DNA of 64,000 nt, from NCBI RefSeq assembly GCF_036013955.1, contig NZ_CP107903.1, positions 2,728,001 to 2,792,000 of the forward strand. Reading direction: 5' to 3'. The stretch comes from Streptomyces sp. NBC_00459 (GTDB lineage: Bacteria; Actinomycetota; Actinomycetes; Streptomycetales; Streptomycetaceae). The translations under genes were made by a program, and so were the position numbers. The notes under the pieces were generated by a model. The model searched no databases. It was given only the letters and a program-made list of their open reading frames with translations, and was not told where the DNA came from. Positions 1 through 8,406 of the stretch are shown piece by piece (position 1 is the stretch's first letter; the number at the start of each line of letters is the position of its first letter).

Positions 1-753
1 GACGCGGCGACCGAGCTGCCGGAGGCATCGGACCCCGCCGACGCCGTGGACTCCTTCGGCGCCGTCGACGCGGTCCTCGTAGCGGTCAAGCACACCAACC
101 TCGACGCGGCCCTGGCCCGCGTCCCGGCGAAGGCGCTGGGCGACGCCCTGCTCGTACCGTTCCTGAACGGCGTCGAACACCCGGCCGCACTGCGCGCCCG
201 CTACGGCGCCGACCGTGTCGCCCCGGCCGTGATCCGGGTCGAGTCGACCCGTACGGCACCCGGCGTGATCGAACACGCGAGCCCCTTCGTGGAGATCGAC
301 CTGGCCGGCGACCCGGTGCCGCGTGAACGTCTCGACGCGCTGTCCGCCGCTTTCGCGGCGGCCGGACCGGCCACCCGCGTCCTGCCCGACGAGGCGGCGG
401 CACTGTGGGCGAAGATGTCGTTCCTCGCCCCCTTCGCCCTGCTGACCACGCTGTACGGCCTCCCGCTGGGCGACGTCCGCACCCGCCACCGCGACGAACT
501 GACCGCCCTGGTCGAGGAGACGGCGGCGGTGAGTCTGGCCTGCGGCGGCCCGGCGGACCCCGCCCAGGCCCTGGCCCGCTACGACACCTTCCCGCCCGCC
601 ACCAGGTCGTCGATGCAGCGCGACGCGGAGGCGGGCCGCCCGCTGGAGCTGGACGCGATCGGCGGAGCCCTGCTGCGCGCGGCCGAACGGCACGGCGTGG
701 ACGTACCGGTGGCCACGCGGGTGGTGCGGGAGCTGGCGGCCGGGGGCCGCTGA
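1..753 (+). CDS. 2-dehydropantoate 2-reductase-like protein (5' truncated by window)
   Basis: The reading frame is open from base 1, so the N-terminal NADP-binding GxGxxG segment lies outside the window and the GTG at 46 is probably internal. What remains reads AVDAVLVAVKHTNL, then LVPFLNGVEH and a C-terminal helical part with SSMQRDAEAGRPLELDAIGG. The SSM-D pattern and the ELD-IGG motif are typical of the C-terminal ketopantoate-reductase (ApbA/PanE C) domain, which reduces 2-dehydropantoate to pantoate with NADPH in coenzyme A synthesis. Streptomyces carry several paralogues of this fold, so a role other than pantothenate synthesis is possible. It stands alone, followed by a 108-base gap. 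Family assignment is fairly sure; exact substrate is not. Confidence 0.75.
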   Translation, partial: DAATELPEASDPADAVDSFGAVDAVLVAVKHTNLDAALARVPAKALGDALLVPFLNGVEHPAALRARYGADRVAPAVIRVESTRTAPGVIEHASPFVEIDLAGDPVPRERLDALSAAFAAAGPATRVLPDEAAALWAKMSFLAPFALLTTLYGLPLGDVRTRHRDELTALVEETAAVSLACGGPADPAQALARYDTFPPATRSSMQRDAEAGRPLELDAIGGALLRAAERHGVDVPVATRVVRELAAGGR

Positions 754-861
754 CCGCCCTCCCCGGCACAGTCCGGCGGCGGTCACCCGTTCGCGTGAAG
801 ACAGGGAGGAAGTCCCCGGAGGAACTCGCTTCTCAAAATCGAACAGGCGTACCATTACCGC

Positions 862-1209
862 GTGGCGACGACCTATGACTTCCCGAGTGACCTCCTGGCC
901 GGTCAGGAGGAGCTGCATCAGGTCCGGGCCGAGCTGTCCGCCCTCCTGAAGCGGCTCCCCTGGTCGGTCGAGCCGCTGGACGGTTTCAGTGACACCGGCG
1001 GCTGGCGCAAGGTGGAGCGCCCCGCGTCACCGGGCTGGTCGGCCGATGAACAGGCCGAGGTGGAGAAGCTGCGGCGGCGGGAGCACGAGCTCGCGGTGTT
1101 CGTGAGCGGCCACCGCTTCTGGGCCGAGGTCACGGGACCGGACCGGGTCGACGCACGTACGCGGCTCAAGCACGCACACGAAGACACGGACGAGGGGCTT
1201 GAGGCCTGA
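862..1209 (+). CDS. Conserved hypothetical protein, 115 aa
   Basis: Small soluble protein with no signal peptide or membrane segment. It starts MATTYDFPSDLLAGQEELHQVRAEL, has a central tryptophan-containing part (GGWRKVERPASPGWSADEQ) and a charged helical stretch EVEKLRRREHELAVFVSGHRFW. I do not recognise a named domain; proteins like it are common in Streptomyces. The GTG at 862 has no Shine-Dalgarno but sits six bases after a TACCAT hexamer (850-855) that would serve as a -10 box, so the mRNA may be leaderless. It converges on the kinase gene, with a short tandem repeat of TCTGAGG between them. Confidence 0.7.
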   Translation: MATTYDFPSDLLAGQEELHQVRAELSALLKRLPWSVEPLDGFSDTGGWRKVERPASPGWSADEQAEVEKLRRREHELAVFVSGHRFWAEVTGPDRVDARTRLKHAHEDTDEGLEA

Positions 1210-1234
1210 GATCTGAGGTCTGAGGTCTGAGGCG
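1210..1234. repeat. Short tandem repeat GATCTGAGG/GTCTGAGG, about three units
   Basis: Just past the stop codon of the 862 gene the sequence reads GAGATCTGAGGTCTGAGG and once more TCTGAGG, that is an imperfect 7-8 base unit in three copies. It fills most of the 34-base space between two convergent genes. It may be slipped-strand expansion; no function is evident. Confidence 0.6.
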
Positions 1235-1243
1235 ACCCGGGAG

Positions 1244-2815
1244 TCAGGACGTGGAGGCGATCCGGAAACCTTCCCGGACCCGGTCGAAGACCGGCCGGTA
1301 GGTGTCCCACTGCGCCTCGGGCGCCGAGACGTAGATGTCGTACTCCCGGCCGCCCTCCTGCCCGAAGCCGAGGTTGATGGCGTGGAACACGCGCGCCCGG
1401 CCCTCGATGGTGAACTCCCAGATGGCGGCCTTCTGACCCCGGTACGTCGTGCGCTGCATGTAGATCTTGCGGTACTTGTCCCCGGGGTAGTTGAGCTTCG
1501 TGTTGGCCTCGATGTCCTTGAAGTGCGCCAAGGTGTCGCCGGCCGGGTCCACCATGCCGATGCTGAGGCTGACCAGGCGGGTCTCGTCGATGTAGACGAC
1601 CCCGTCGGACTTCCGCTTGCTCAGCTGCCAGCCGTCCGGCACCGGGAAGGCGACACCGAGCGCCTTCTCCGTGACCAGGTGGTAGCCGTCGGGAACAGGT
1701 GACGGCGCGTAGGTCGTCGGGGTGGGGCTGGTCCCCGAACCCGCGCTCTGTGTGTCCCTGCCGGACGAGTTCACGTAGTAGAGGCCGCCCGCGGTACCCC
1801 CTGCGACCAGGATCACCGCGACCGCGCTCCAGAGGACGGTGAGGCGCCCACGCCCGCCGCTCGGTCGTACGGGAACCGCCTCCCCTGTGTCGCCGGTCCT
1901 CCTCCGCGTGCCACCGGTGCGGTCCGGATCCGGGGCCCGTCCCCCCGGGACCGACAGCAGAACGGGCGCCGTCCACGCACGCGGCTCCGTATCCTCGGTC
2001 ACCGACCGCAGCGCCAGTTCCGTCTCCTGGGCCGAGGGCCGCTCGGCGGGGTCCTTGGCCAGCAGGGCCGTGATCAGCGGCTCCAGCGGGCCGGCCTGCT
2101 TCATCGGCTCCAGGGGGGCGGTGACGATGGAGTACGCCGTCTCGACCGGCGTCAGCCGACGGAACGGCGGCCGGCCCTCCACCGCCTGATAGAGGGTCGC
2201 GCCGAGCGCCCAGAGATCGGAGGCCGGGCCGGGGGTGTCGCCCTGGATGCGCTCCGGTGCCATGAAGTCGATGGAGCCGACGATCTCGCCGGTCCGGGTG
2301 AGGGTGCTGGTACCGGTCGCCGTGGCGATGCCGAAGTCGGTGAGGACGACCCGGCCGCCCTCGGTGAGCAGGACGTTGCCCGGCTTGACGTCACGGTGCA
2401 GTACGCCGGCCTCGTGGGCGGCGCGCAGCGCGCCGACCATGCCCCGACCGACCCGGGCGGCCTCCTCGGGCGAAACGGTTCCGCCGCTCTTGAGCAGGGC
2501 GCCCAGCGTGGTCGAGGGCACGTACTCCATGACGATGCAGGGCAGCCCGTCGTCCTCGACGACGTCATGGACGACGACCACGTTCGGGTGCGCGATCCGG
2601 GCCGCGCTCTGCGCCTCGCGGCGGGTGCGCTCGTACATCAGGGCCAGTTCGTCGTCGGCGTACCGGGAGTCCTCGTGCAGACGCTTGAGCGCGACCCGGC
2701 GGTTGAGCATCTCGTCGGCGGCCAGCCAGACCGTGCCCATGCCCCCACGGCCGATCTGCTCGGTCAGCCGGTACCGCCCGGCGATGAGCCGTCCCTCGTC
2801 CGACACGTCCGACAC
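1244..2815 (-). CDS. Receptor-type serine/threonine protein kinase (PknB-like)
   Basis: Cytosolic Hanks-type kinase domain followed by one membrane helix and an outside domain. Counting from the GTG at 2815, the P-loop GRGGMG is at about 22-27, the ATP-anchoring lysine (VALK) at 44, HRDVKPGN at 140-147 and DFG at 160-162. A variable Pro-rich linker leads to a hydrophobic helix at about 327-350 (LTVLWSAVAVILVAGG), then a Ser/Thr/Pro spacer and a C-terminal globular part of about 145 residues containing FPVPDGWQLSKR. That outside part is not PASTA, so the ligand is unknown. Start choice: GTG 2815 has AGAGAGG seven bases upstream; longer in-frame starts reach 2908 but lack such a site. It stands alone, convergent with the small gene at 862. 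Confidence 0.88.
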   Translation of the reverse strand: MSDVSDEGRLIAGRYRLTEQIGRGGMGTVWLAADEMLNRRVALKRLHEDSRYADDELALMYERTRREAQSAARIAHPNVVVVHDVVEDDGLPCIVMEYVPSTTLGALLKSGGTVSPEEAARVGRGMVGALRAAHEAGVLHRDVKPGNVLLTEGGRVVLTDFGIATATGTSTLTRTGEIVGSIDFMAPERIQGDTPGPASDLWALGATLYQAVEGRPPFRRLTPVETAYSIVTAPLEPMKQAGPLEPLITALLAKDPAERPSAQETELALRSVTEDTEPRAWTAPVLLSVPGGRAPDPDRTGGTRRRTGDTGEAVPVRPSGGRGRLTVLWSAVAVILVAGGTAGGLYYVNSSGRDTQSAGSGTSPTPTTYAPSPVPDGYHLVTEKALGVAFPVPDGWQLSKRKSDGVVYIDETRLVSLSIGMVDPAGDTLAHFKDIEANTKLNYPGDKYRKIYMQRTTYRGQKAAIWEFTIEGRARVFHAINLGFGQEGGREYDIYVSAPEAQWDTYRPVFDRVREGFRIASTS

Positions 2816-2917
2816 GGCAACCTCTCTGATCACGCCGTCACTTCCACTCACGATATCCGGCACGCTTACGAGGGTGATCCGAAGGTCGCGTTCACCACAC
2901 CTGGCCACACGAAACAG

Positions 2918-2941
2918 CCCCTCGGCGAATCCGCCGAGGGG
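2918..2941 (-). terminator. Terminator hairpin downstream of tRNA-Val
   Basis: CCCCTCGGCG-AATC-CGCCGAGGGG forms a perfect ten-pair stem with a four-base loop, 19 bases past the 3' end of the tRNA on the minus strand and followed there by CTGTTTCG. Best read as the terminator of the tRNA gene; it also separates it from the kinase gene. Confidence 0.75.
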
Positions 2942-2960
2942 CCACTCGTTACGTTGATCC

Positions 2961-3035
2961 TGGTGGGCGCGGACGGTTTCGAACCGCCGACATCCGCCTT
3001 GTAAGGGCGGCGCTCTACCACTGAGCTACGCGCCC
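2961..3035 (-). tRNA. tRNA-Val (anticodon TAC)
   Basis: On the minus strand the gene reads GGGCGCG (acceptor) TAGCTCAGTGGTAGAGC (D arm), a CCGCC stem with loop CTTACAA closed by GGCGG, then the T arm with GGTTCGAAACC and the acceptor CGCGCCC. The anticodon at positions 34-36 is TAC, which reads GTA valine codons. Discriminator base is A and the CCA end is encoded (2961-2963). A TAGGCT hexamer about 13-18 bases upstream could be its -10 box. GTA is a minor codon in this GC-rich genome. Confidence 0.95.
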
Positions 3036-3257
3036 AGGACGAGTCGTCAGCCTACATTGCCCGGGGCCCTGCCTCGCAAACCCGTATCCGCCCCGGAGAT
3101 CGGCGGCCCCGGATTCGGGGGTTTTCCCCCGTACGCATCGGGGAGCGTCCCGGATGCCCCGGCGGGCGTCGGCTCCGTACGGTCGAAGAGTGTCGCAGGA
3201 CCGGCTCCACCGATCGCCGATCACCGGTCCCGCGTTCACCTCAGGGGGATTGGGACC

Positions 3258-4037
3258 ATGGCCCGTTCAGCATTTCCGCGCACCCGTGTCATCGCCGTCA
3301 CCGGCGCGGTGGTCGCGCTCGTCGCCACCGCGTCGGCCTGCTCCTCCGCCGGGGACGACAAGGATCCGGAGCACCGTTCCTTCGCCCTGCAGGGGCGCAC
3401 GCTCACCGTCGACTCGAACGAGTCCGCGCTCGACATCGTCACCGCGGACTCCGGCAGGTCGGGCCGGATCGAGGTCACCCGCTGGTTCCAGGGCTCCGTC
3501 ACCATGGGCAAGGACCCCAAGGTGACCTGGTCCATGGAGGACGACCGGCTCAAGCTGCGGGTGAAGTGCTCGGGCGTGGTCGCCGACTGCTCGGCCAAGC
3601 ACCGGATCGAGGTGCCGCGCGGTGTCTCCGTCGTCGTGCGGAACGGGGACGGGAGGGTCACCGCACGCGGCTTCGACCAGGCCCTCGACATCCGTTCCGA
3701 GGACGGCTCGGTCACCGTCAAGGACTCCACCGGCCCGCTGAAGCTGCACACCGACGACGGTTCGATCCGTGCCCTCGGTGTGCGCTCCCAGCAGGTGCGG
3801 GCACATTCCGAGGACGGCTCGGTGCGGCTCGAACTCGCCTCCGTGCCGGACCTGGTCGAGTCGAGCAGCGACGACGGCTCGCTCACGATCGAGCTGCCCC
3901 GGGAGACGTACCGCGTGACGGCGGACTCCGACGACGGCTCCGTGAAGGTGTCCGTGCCGCGCGCCGAGAACAGTGCGCATGTGGTGTCGGCGAAGACCCA
4001 GGACGGGAGCATACGGGTGCGGATCGCCGGGGGGTGA
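3258..4037 (+). CDS. DUF4097-type repeat lipoprotein
   Basis: Exported lipoprotein of 259 residues. Signal peptide MARSAFPRTRVIAVTGAV... ends at a lipobox-like TASAC. The mature part carries at least five copies of a short unit built on [DE]DGS[VLI] (EDGSVTV, DDGSIRA, EDGSVRL, DDGSLTI, DDGSVKV, QDGSIRV) spaced 19-25 residues apart, the pattern of a right-handed beta-helix or solenoid seen in DUF4097 (putative adhesin) proteins. Two cysteines (VKCSGVVADCSAKH) may pair. The ATG at 3258 has AGGGGG ten bases upstream; the longer open frame from 3057 lacks a site. It is divergent from the tRNA and probably monocistronic. Role unknown beyond surface anchoring. Confidence 0.82.
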   Translation: MARSAFPRTRVIAVTGAVVALVATASACSSAGDDKDPEHRSFALQGRTLTVDSNESALDIVTADSGRSGRIEVTRWFQGSVTMGKDPKVTWSMEDDRLKLRVKCSGVVADCSAKHRIEVPRGVSVVVRNGDGRVTARGFDQALDIRSEDGSVTVKDSTGPLKLHTDDGSIRALGVRSQQVRAHSEDGSVRLELASVPDLVESSSDDGSLTIELPRETYRVTADSDDGSVKVSVPRAENSAHVVSAKTQDGSIRVRIAGG

Positions 4038-4181
4038 GCCTCGCGGTGGCCCGGTCTGCGCTCGGTACTCGACCGGATTCGTGACCGGGTACGCGCAGCG
4101 CGAACCGATCGGCCCGTGTGTTCGTCCTCAACCGGTGGGAGAATGAACCGGGCAGGGCAGATCACAGCACGGGAGAGGGAT

Positions 4182-5612
4182 GTGACGGCGATCACTTCTG
4201 AGCCGCACACGCCGATTGCGCCGCGCGCGCGGCAGTCACCTCACCGCTCGCCGCACCGCCCGCCCGAGGCCTCTCGAACCGGCGTGCGCGCCACGGCGCG
4301 GGACGTGCTGACGCTCGTACTGCTGCCGTTGCCGCTGCTCCTCGCCCTGCCCGCGGCTTTCGCCGGTGGTGGTACGCGGCGGTGGTTCGGTGGACGGGCC
4401 GAGAGCCAGCGCGCCGAGGCGCAGGCCGCGAAGGACGCCGCCGCCGCTGCCTTCTACGAACTGGACACCGCCCAGCGGGATCTGCGGATCTCGATAGAGA
4501 CCATCAAGGCCGTCGACGACACCCCAGCGGCCCGGCGGGCGGTCGCCGACTTCGAGGGGCTCGGGCGCCGGATCGACGAGGCCAGCGGCCGGTACATCAC
4601 CGCCATCGACGCCCATGACCTCGACCGTGACGACCTGGAGGCCTCGGCCGCCACCCACGCCCGGTCCGAGCTGACGAAGGCCAAGGAGGAGCTGGGGCGG
4701 GTCAAGCAGGACCTGGACCGCTTCGCGGACGGGCTCGGGCCGCTGCTCGGCAAGGCCGAGACGCAGTTGGCCCGGCTCGCACCCTCCGTGGAGCGCGCCC
4801 GCCAGTCCCTGCTGGCCGCGTCGAACGCCCTGGACGCGGTCCGGGGATCGGGGCTGCGGGCGGACGACCTGGCCGCCCGGCTCGCCGCCCTCGGGCCCGA
4901 GCTGACCCGGCTCAACCAGGGCGCCGGGCAGCACGGCGTGCCGGAGACGCTGGAGCGGGCCGACCGGGTCGCGCGCGAGGCGGAGGCGGTACGGGCGGAG
5001 GCGGCGCGGCTGCCCGAGCGGGCCGCCGAGATCGATCACCGGCTGGTGTCGCTGCGTACCCGCGCCGAGGCGCTGACCACGCGGTCCGGGCAGGTGGAGC
5101 CGCAGCTGAGCGAGTTGCGCAGACGGTTCTCGGCGGCGTGCTGGCAGGACCTCCAGCATGTACCGGAGCAGGCGACGGACCATGTGCGGCAGGCCGAGGC
5201 CAGGCTCAAGGAGGCGCAGGCCGCGCGGGACGCCCAGCGCTGGCCGGACGCGACGGCGCTGTTGTCGACGGCGCGGGCGCTGCTGAACACCACCGACGAG
5301 GCGGTGTCGGCGGCCGGGGACCGGCTGCGGCAGCTGAACGCCGTGCAGAAGGACCCGCGGGGCGAGATCGACCGGACGCGCTTCGCGATCCGGGACGCGC
5401 AGCGGCTGGCCATGTCGGGGCGCAACACCCCGGACCCGAGGGACGCCCGTCCGCTGGACGAGTCGGTGGCCCGGCTGGAGCGCGCGATCGCCGGGCTGGA
5501 GGGCCGCCACCCCGACTACTGGCACTTCCTGACGGAGACGGAGGCCGTACGGCGCACGGTGGCCGGCGTGGTGAGCCGTATCCGCGAGGAACGCGGGACG
5601 ACCGCCCACTGA
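4182..5612 (+). CDS. Membrane-anchored coiled-coil protein
   Basis: About 476 residues from the GTG at 4182. A basic N-terminus (RARQSPHRSPHRPPEASR) precedes one hydrophobic helix LTLVLLPLPLLLALPAAF, followed by a long alanine- and glutamate/arginine-rich region that is almost all predicted helix and coiled coil (for example RAEAQAAKDAAAAAFYELDTAQRDL). No enzyme motif is visible. Such proteins are common in Streptomyces and may scaffold envelope complexes, but I cannot name a function. Start choice: GGGAGAGGGA lies directly upstream of GTG 4182; an ATG at 4143 with a GGTGGGAG site is a possible longer start. Confidence 0.7.
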   Translation: MTAITSEPHTPIAPRARQSPHRSPHRPPEASRTGVRATARDVLTLVLLPLPLLLALPAAFAGGGTRRWFGGRAESQRAEAQAAKDAAAAAFYELDTAQRDLRISIETIKAVDDTPAARRAVADFEGLGRRIDEASGRYITAIDAHDLDRDDLEASAATHARSELTKAKEELGRVKQDLDRFADGLGPLLGKAETQLARLAPSVERARQSLLAASNALDAVRGSGLRADDLAARLAALGPELTRLNQGAGQHGVPETLERADRVAREAEAVRAEAARLPERAAEIDHRLVSLRTRAEALTTRSGQVEPQLSELRRRFSAACWQDLQHVPEQATDHVRQAEARLKEAQAARDAQRWPDATALLSTARALLNTTDEAVSAAGDRLRQLNAVQKDPRGEIDRTRFAIRDAQRLAMSGRNTPDPRDARPLDESVARLERAIAGLEGRHPDYWHFLTETEAVRRTVAGVVSRIREERGTTAH

Positions 5613-5650
5613 GCGCGCGCTACAGGGCTGCGGGGCGGTCGGACCATGTG

Positions 5651-5690
5651 TCCCGCCGCCCCGGCCCGGGAAGGGGCCGGCGCGGCGGGA
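5651..5690. terminator. Bidirectional terminator between convergent genes
   Basis: TCCCGCCGC pairs with GCGGCGGGA, and inside it CCGGCCC pairs with GGGCCGG, giving a long GC-rich stem-loop between two convergent stop codons (5612 and 5700). It could stop transcription from both sides. Confidence 0.65.
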
Positions 5691-5699
5691 CCGGGGCGA

Positions 5700-6893
5700 T
5701 CAGGTGCGGTAGGCGTAGTAGTAGGCGTTCGGTTCCGACGCGATGATGCTCGCCACCGACCTGCGGTAGGTGTTGGCGGAGTGGTACGTCAGGTACGGCA
5801 CGCCCTGTGCGTTGCGGTACGTGACGATCATCGTGTGGTCCTTGGACCCGTCCTTGTCGAAGTCCATCTGAAGCACGTCGCCGACGTCCATCTGGTAGAC
5901 GTACGCGAGGCTGGTGGTGCGCTTCGAGTTCTGGGCGAACCAGGACCACTCGTTGACGCCGACGAAGGAGTCCGACTGGATCTCGGCGTTGCCGAACCAC
6001 TTGGTGTAGTCGTAGACGTAGCCGGGTGCGTGCTTCCAGCCGCCGGCCTTCAGGGACTGGCTGACGAAGTTGGTGCAGTCGCCGCCGGCGCCGTGCCCGT
6101 TGAAGTTCGGGTAGGCCTTGTTGTAGGTGCTCCAGTACTTCTCCGCGTACGTGGCCATGGCCTTGTAGTCGAAGGCGCCGGTGGTGAGGTTCTTGGCCTT
6201 GGCCGGTGTTGTGCGGGTGGTGGCCGCGCGGGGGGCGTTGGGCGTGGCGCCGGCCCTGGCCGTGCGGACCTTGGCCGTGACGGACGGCTTGGCCGGCTGG
6301 TTCACCGCGATGTCGGCGGCCGGGTCGGTGTTCCGGATGGCCGTCAGCTGCCAGTCGCCGCGCGCGCCGGCGGTGAACGTCAGCTCGTGGTGGGCCTGGA
6401 AGCCGGTGGTCCCCGGCTCGTCGCCGCGGACCTTCCGGTAGGTCAGGGCCGTGGTCTCGGTGACCTGGACCCTGGCGGTGGTGCCCTGGAGGCGGGCGCT
6501 GTTCAGGGTGACGACGGTGTCGGCCTTGCTGTACTTCTCGCCGAGCGCCGCGAGGCGGTTCTTGCGCAGGTCCAGCGAGGACAGTGCGGCCTTCTCGCTG
6601 CGGGCCAGTGCGGCGGACAGCCTGACGTCACCGGAGAAGCCACTGGTCAGCGGCTTCTTCCGGTCGCCCTGCCCGCCGTCGACCAGCGCGTCCGTACGGT
6701 CGGTGAGGACCGCGTCGGCCAGGCGCTGGAAGGTGGCCCTGGTCTGCTGGTCCACGACCGGGGCGGCGGAGCGCGCGGTCGCCGCGCTCGCGCTTGCGGC
6801 CGGCAGCAGCGCCGCTCCCGCGGCGACCGAGGCAGCGGCCGCGACGACTATGGCGGCGCGGCTGCGCGTACGGCCCATGTTCCTTGACTTCAC
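5700..6893 (-). CDS. Secreted putative amidase-domain protein (Amidase_6)
   Basis: Signal peptide KSRNMGRTRSRAAIVVAAAASVAAGAALLPAASASAA, then a helical N-terminal region of about 220 residues with no known name, then a C-terminal domain of about 150 residues with YNFNGHG-like entry, GGDCTNFVSQSLKAGG, a GDVLQMDFDKDGSKDHTMIVT block and a final TYHSANTYRRS. The Cys in GGDCTNF, the His in DHTMIV and a downstream polar residue form the presumed NlpC/P60-like catalytic set of the Amidase_6 family, which suggests cleavage of an amide bond in cell-wall or extracellular material. Start: the GTG at 6893 is preceded by AAGAGGGG; ATG 6878 is an alternative and keeps the signal peptide. Confidence 0.8.
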   Translation of the reverse strand: MKSRNMGRTRSRAAIVVAAAASVAAGAALLPAASASAATARSAAPVVDQQTRATFQRLADAVLTDRTDALVDGGQGDRKKPLTSGFSGDVRLSAALARSEKAALSSLDLRKNRLAALGEKYSKADTVVTLNSARLQGTTARVQVTETTALTYRKVRGDEPGTTGFQAHHELTFTAGARGDWQLTAIRNTDPAADIAVNQPAKPSVTAKVRTARAGATPNAPRAATTRTTPAKAKNLTTGAFDYKAMATYAEKYWSTYNKAYPNFNGHGAGGDCTNFVSQSLKAGGWKHAPGYVYDYTKWFGNAEIQSDSFVGVNEWSWFAQNSKRTTSLAYVYQMDVGDVLQMDFDKDGSKDHTMIVTYRNAQGVPYLTYHSANTYRRSVASIIASEPNAYYYAYRT

Positions 6894-7051
6894 GAATGTT
6901 TCCCCTCTTGCCCCGGCGATGGGGGATGCCGGGTTGTGGAATTTTTGCATGCCATGTGGAGCTTCGGTGAACGGGGATACCCGTTGCCGGCAAGGGAGTT
7001 GACGAATCGTCAGATATCGGTGGTCAGTCCAGGACGGTCACTTGGCGGCGG

Positions 7052-8365
7052 TCACTTCACGACCGTCGACCAGTCCGGCGACTGCGCCGGGTCCAGGCCG
7101 CGCAGCCGCTCCAGCGTCGCCGGGGTCTGCACGTCGAGCCAGTCGGCGAGTTCCTTGAAGGAGACGCACTTGACGTCCTTCTTCACGCACATGGTCGCCA
7201 TGACCTCGTCGACGGCCTTCATGTAGATGCCGCCGTTCCAGTCCTCGAAGTGGTTGCCGATGAACAGCGGGGCGCGGCTGCCGTAGTAGACCCGGTCGAA
7301 GCCGGCCATGTAGGCGTCGACGGTCTCCTGCTGCCACCGCGGGTAGTTGGCCGGAGCCCCGTCTGTCTCACCCTCGGACTGGTTGTAGAGGAAGTTGAAG
7401 TCCATGGACAGGCCCTGGTACTCGCCGCCCTCGTACGGGAGCATCTGCAGCGGGAAGTCCCACATGCCGTTCTTCTTCGTCGGCCAGATCTGGAAGTCGC
7501 CCGCGGAACTCGCGTCGTAGCGCCAGCCGTAGCTCTCGGCGGCCTTCAGCAGGTTCTTCTGGCCCTCCAGACAGGGGGCGCGCCCGCCGGTGACCTCCTT
7601 CTTGATGTCGAACGGCAGCGGGTCGAGGTCGGTGTAACCGGTGTTGGTCTTCCACTTCTGCACGAAGTCGAAGAACTGGTCGATCTCGCTCTTCCACTCG
7701 GCGACGCTCCAGTCGTCGCCGCCCTTCGCACCGCAGAAGTGGCCGTTGAAGTGGGTGCCGATCTCGTTGCCCGACTGCCACGCCCTGCCGAGCTGTTCGA
7801 GGGTGGTGCGGATGTGGTCGTCGGTCGCGTAGCTGATCGCCGCCGAACCCTCGGGGTGCTGCGGGGGCTTGTAGAGCTCCGCCTTGCTCTTGGGCAGCAG
7901 GTAGATGCCCGTGAGGAAGTACGTCATATGGGCGTTGTACTTCTCGGACAGCTCCAGGTAGTGCGCGAAGAGTTCGTCGTCGCCCGCCAGCGCGCCGTCC
8001 CAGGAGAAGACGACGAACTGCGGCGGTTTCTCACCGGGCTTGAGCGGTACGGGCTTCAACCGGCCCTGCTGCGGGCCGGTGTAGGAGGTGGAGCCGTCCC
8101 CCAGGACCTTGGTCCTGCCGTCCCACTTCGGTTCGCCGGTCGCCTGCGCGGGGGCTTTCACGGTCTCCCCGGACCCCACGGAGGCTGTCGGTGCGGTGCG
8201 GTCGGCGCGGACCAGCGTGAGGTATCCGGCGGTCAGGGACGCCATGGTCAGGGACGCGACGACGAGGTACGCCGCGATCCGCGGGCGGGTCGGGGCGGGG
8301 CGACGTGTCGCCGGGGCCTTGCGACTTGCCGGGGCCTTGCGACGGCGGCCCGACGCTTGTCTCAT
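7052..8365 (-). CDS. Membrane-anchored polysaccharide deacetylase-like protein
   Basis: Protein of 437 residues. A very basic N-terminus (MRQASGRRRKAPASRKAPATRRP) precedes one membrane helix (IAAYLVVASLTMASLTAGYLTLV), so the bulk is outside. The body has PPQFVVFSWDGALAGDDELF near the start of the fold, HMTYFLTGIY, and GNEIGTHFNGHFCG; the D of SWDG and the HxxxH of THFNGH resemble the metal site of NodB-type deacetylases (family CE4), although the usual TFDDG is replaced by SWDG. Substrate may be peptidoglycan or another surface glycan. It lies 41 bases downstream of the PBP gene on the same strand, so the two are probably co-transcribed. No clear ribosome site precedes the ATG. Confidence 0.78.
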   Translation of the reverse strand: MRQASGRRRKAPASRKAPATRRPAPTRPRIAAYLVVASLTMASLTAGYLTLVRADRTAPTASVGSGETVKAPAQATGEPKWDGRTKVLGDGSTSYTGPQQGRLKPVPLKPGEKPPQFVVFSWDGALAGDDELFAHYLELSEKYNAHMTYFLTGIYLLPKSKAELYKPPQHPEGSAAISYATDDHIRTTLEQLGRAWQSGNEIGTHFNGHFCGAKGGDDWSVAEWKSEIDQFFDFVQKWKTNTGYTDLDPLPFDIKKEVTGGRAPCLEGQKNLLKAAESYGWRYDASSAGDFQIWPTKKNGMWDFPLQMLPYEGGEYQGLSMDFNFLYNQSEGETDGAPANYPRWQQETVDAYMAGFDRVYYGSRAPLFIGNHFEDWNGGIYMKAVDEVMATMCVKKDVKCVSFKELADWLDVQTPATLERLRGLDPAQSPDWSTVVK

Positions 8366-8406
8366 GTCGTGCTCATTTCGAGGGGGGTGGGGGCCCCGTC
8401 CGGTGG

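Noticed and set aside
2396..3004. Open frame running into the tRNA and ending in DGFEPPTSAL
   Set aside because: That peptide is the usual false translation across the antisense strand of a tRNA gene.
8366..8406. Four-codon mini-frame ATG-AGC-ACG-ACA-TGA overlapping the deacetylase ATG
   Set aside because: It could couple translation in the absence of a ribosome site, but such a short frame is easily chance and nothing else supports it.
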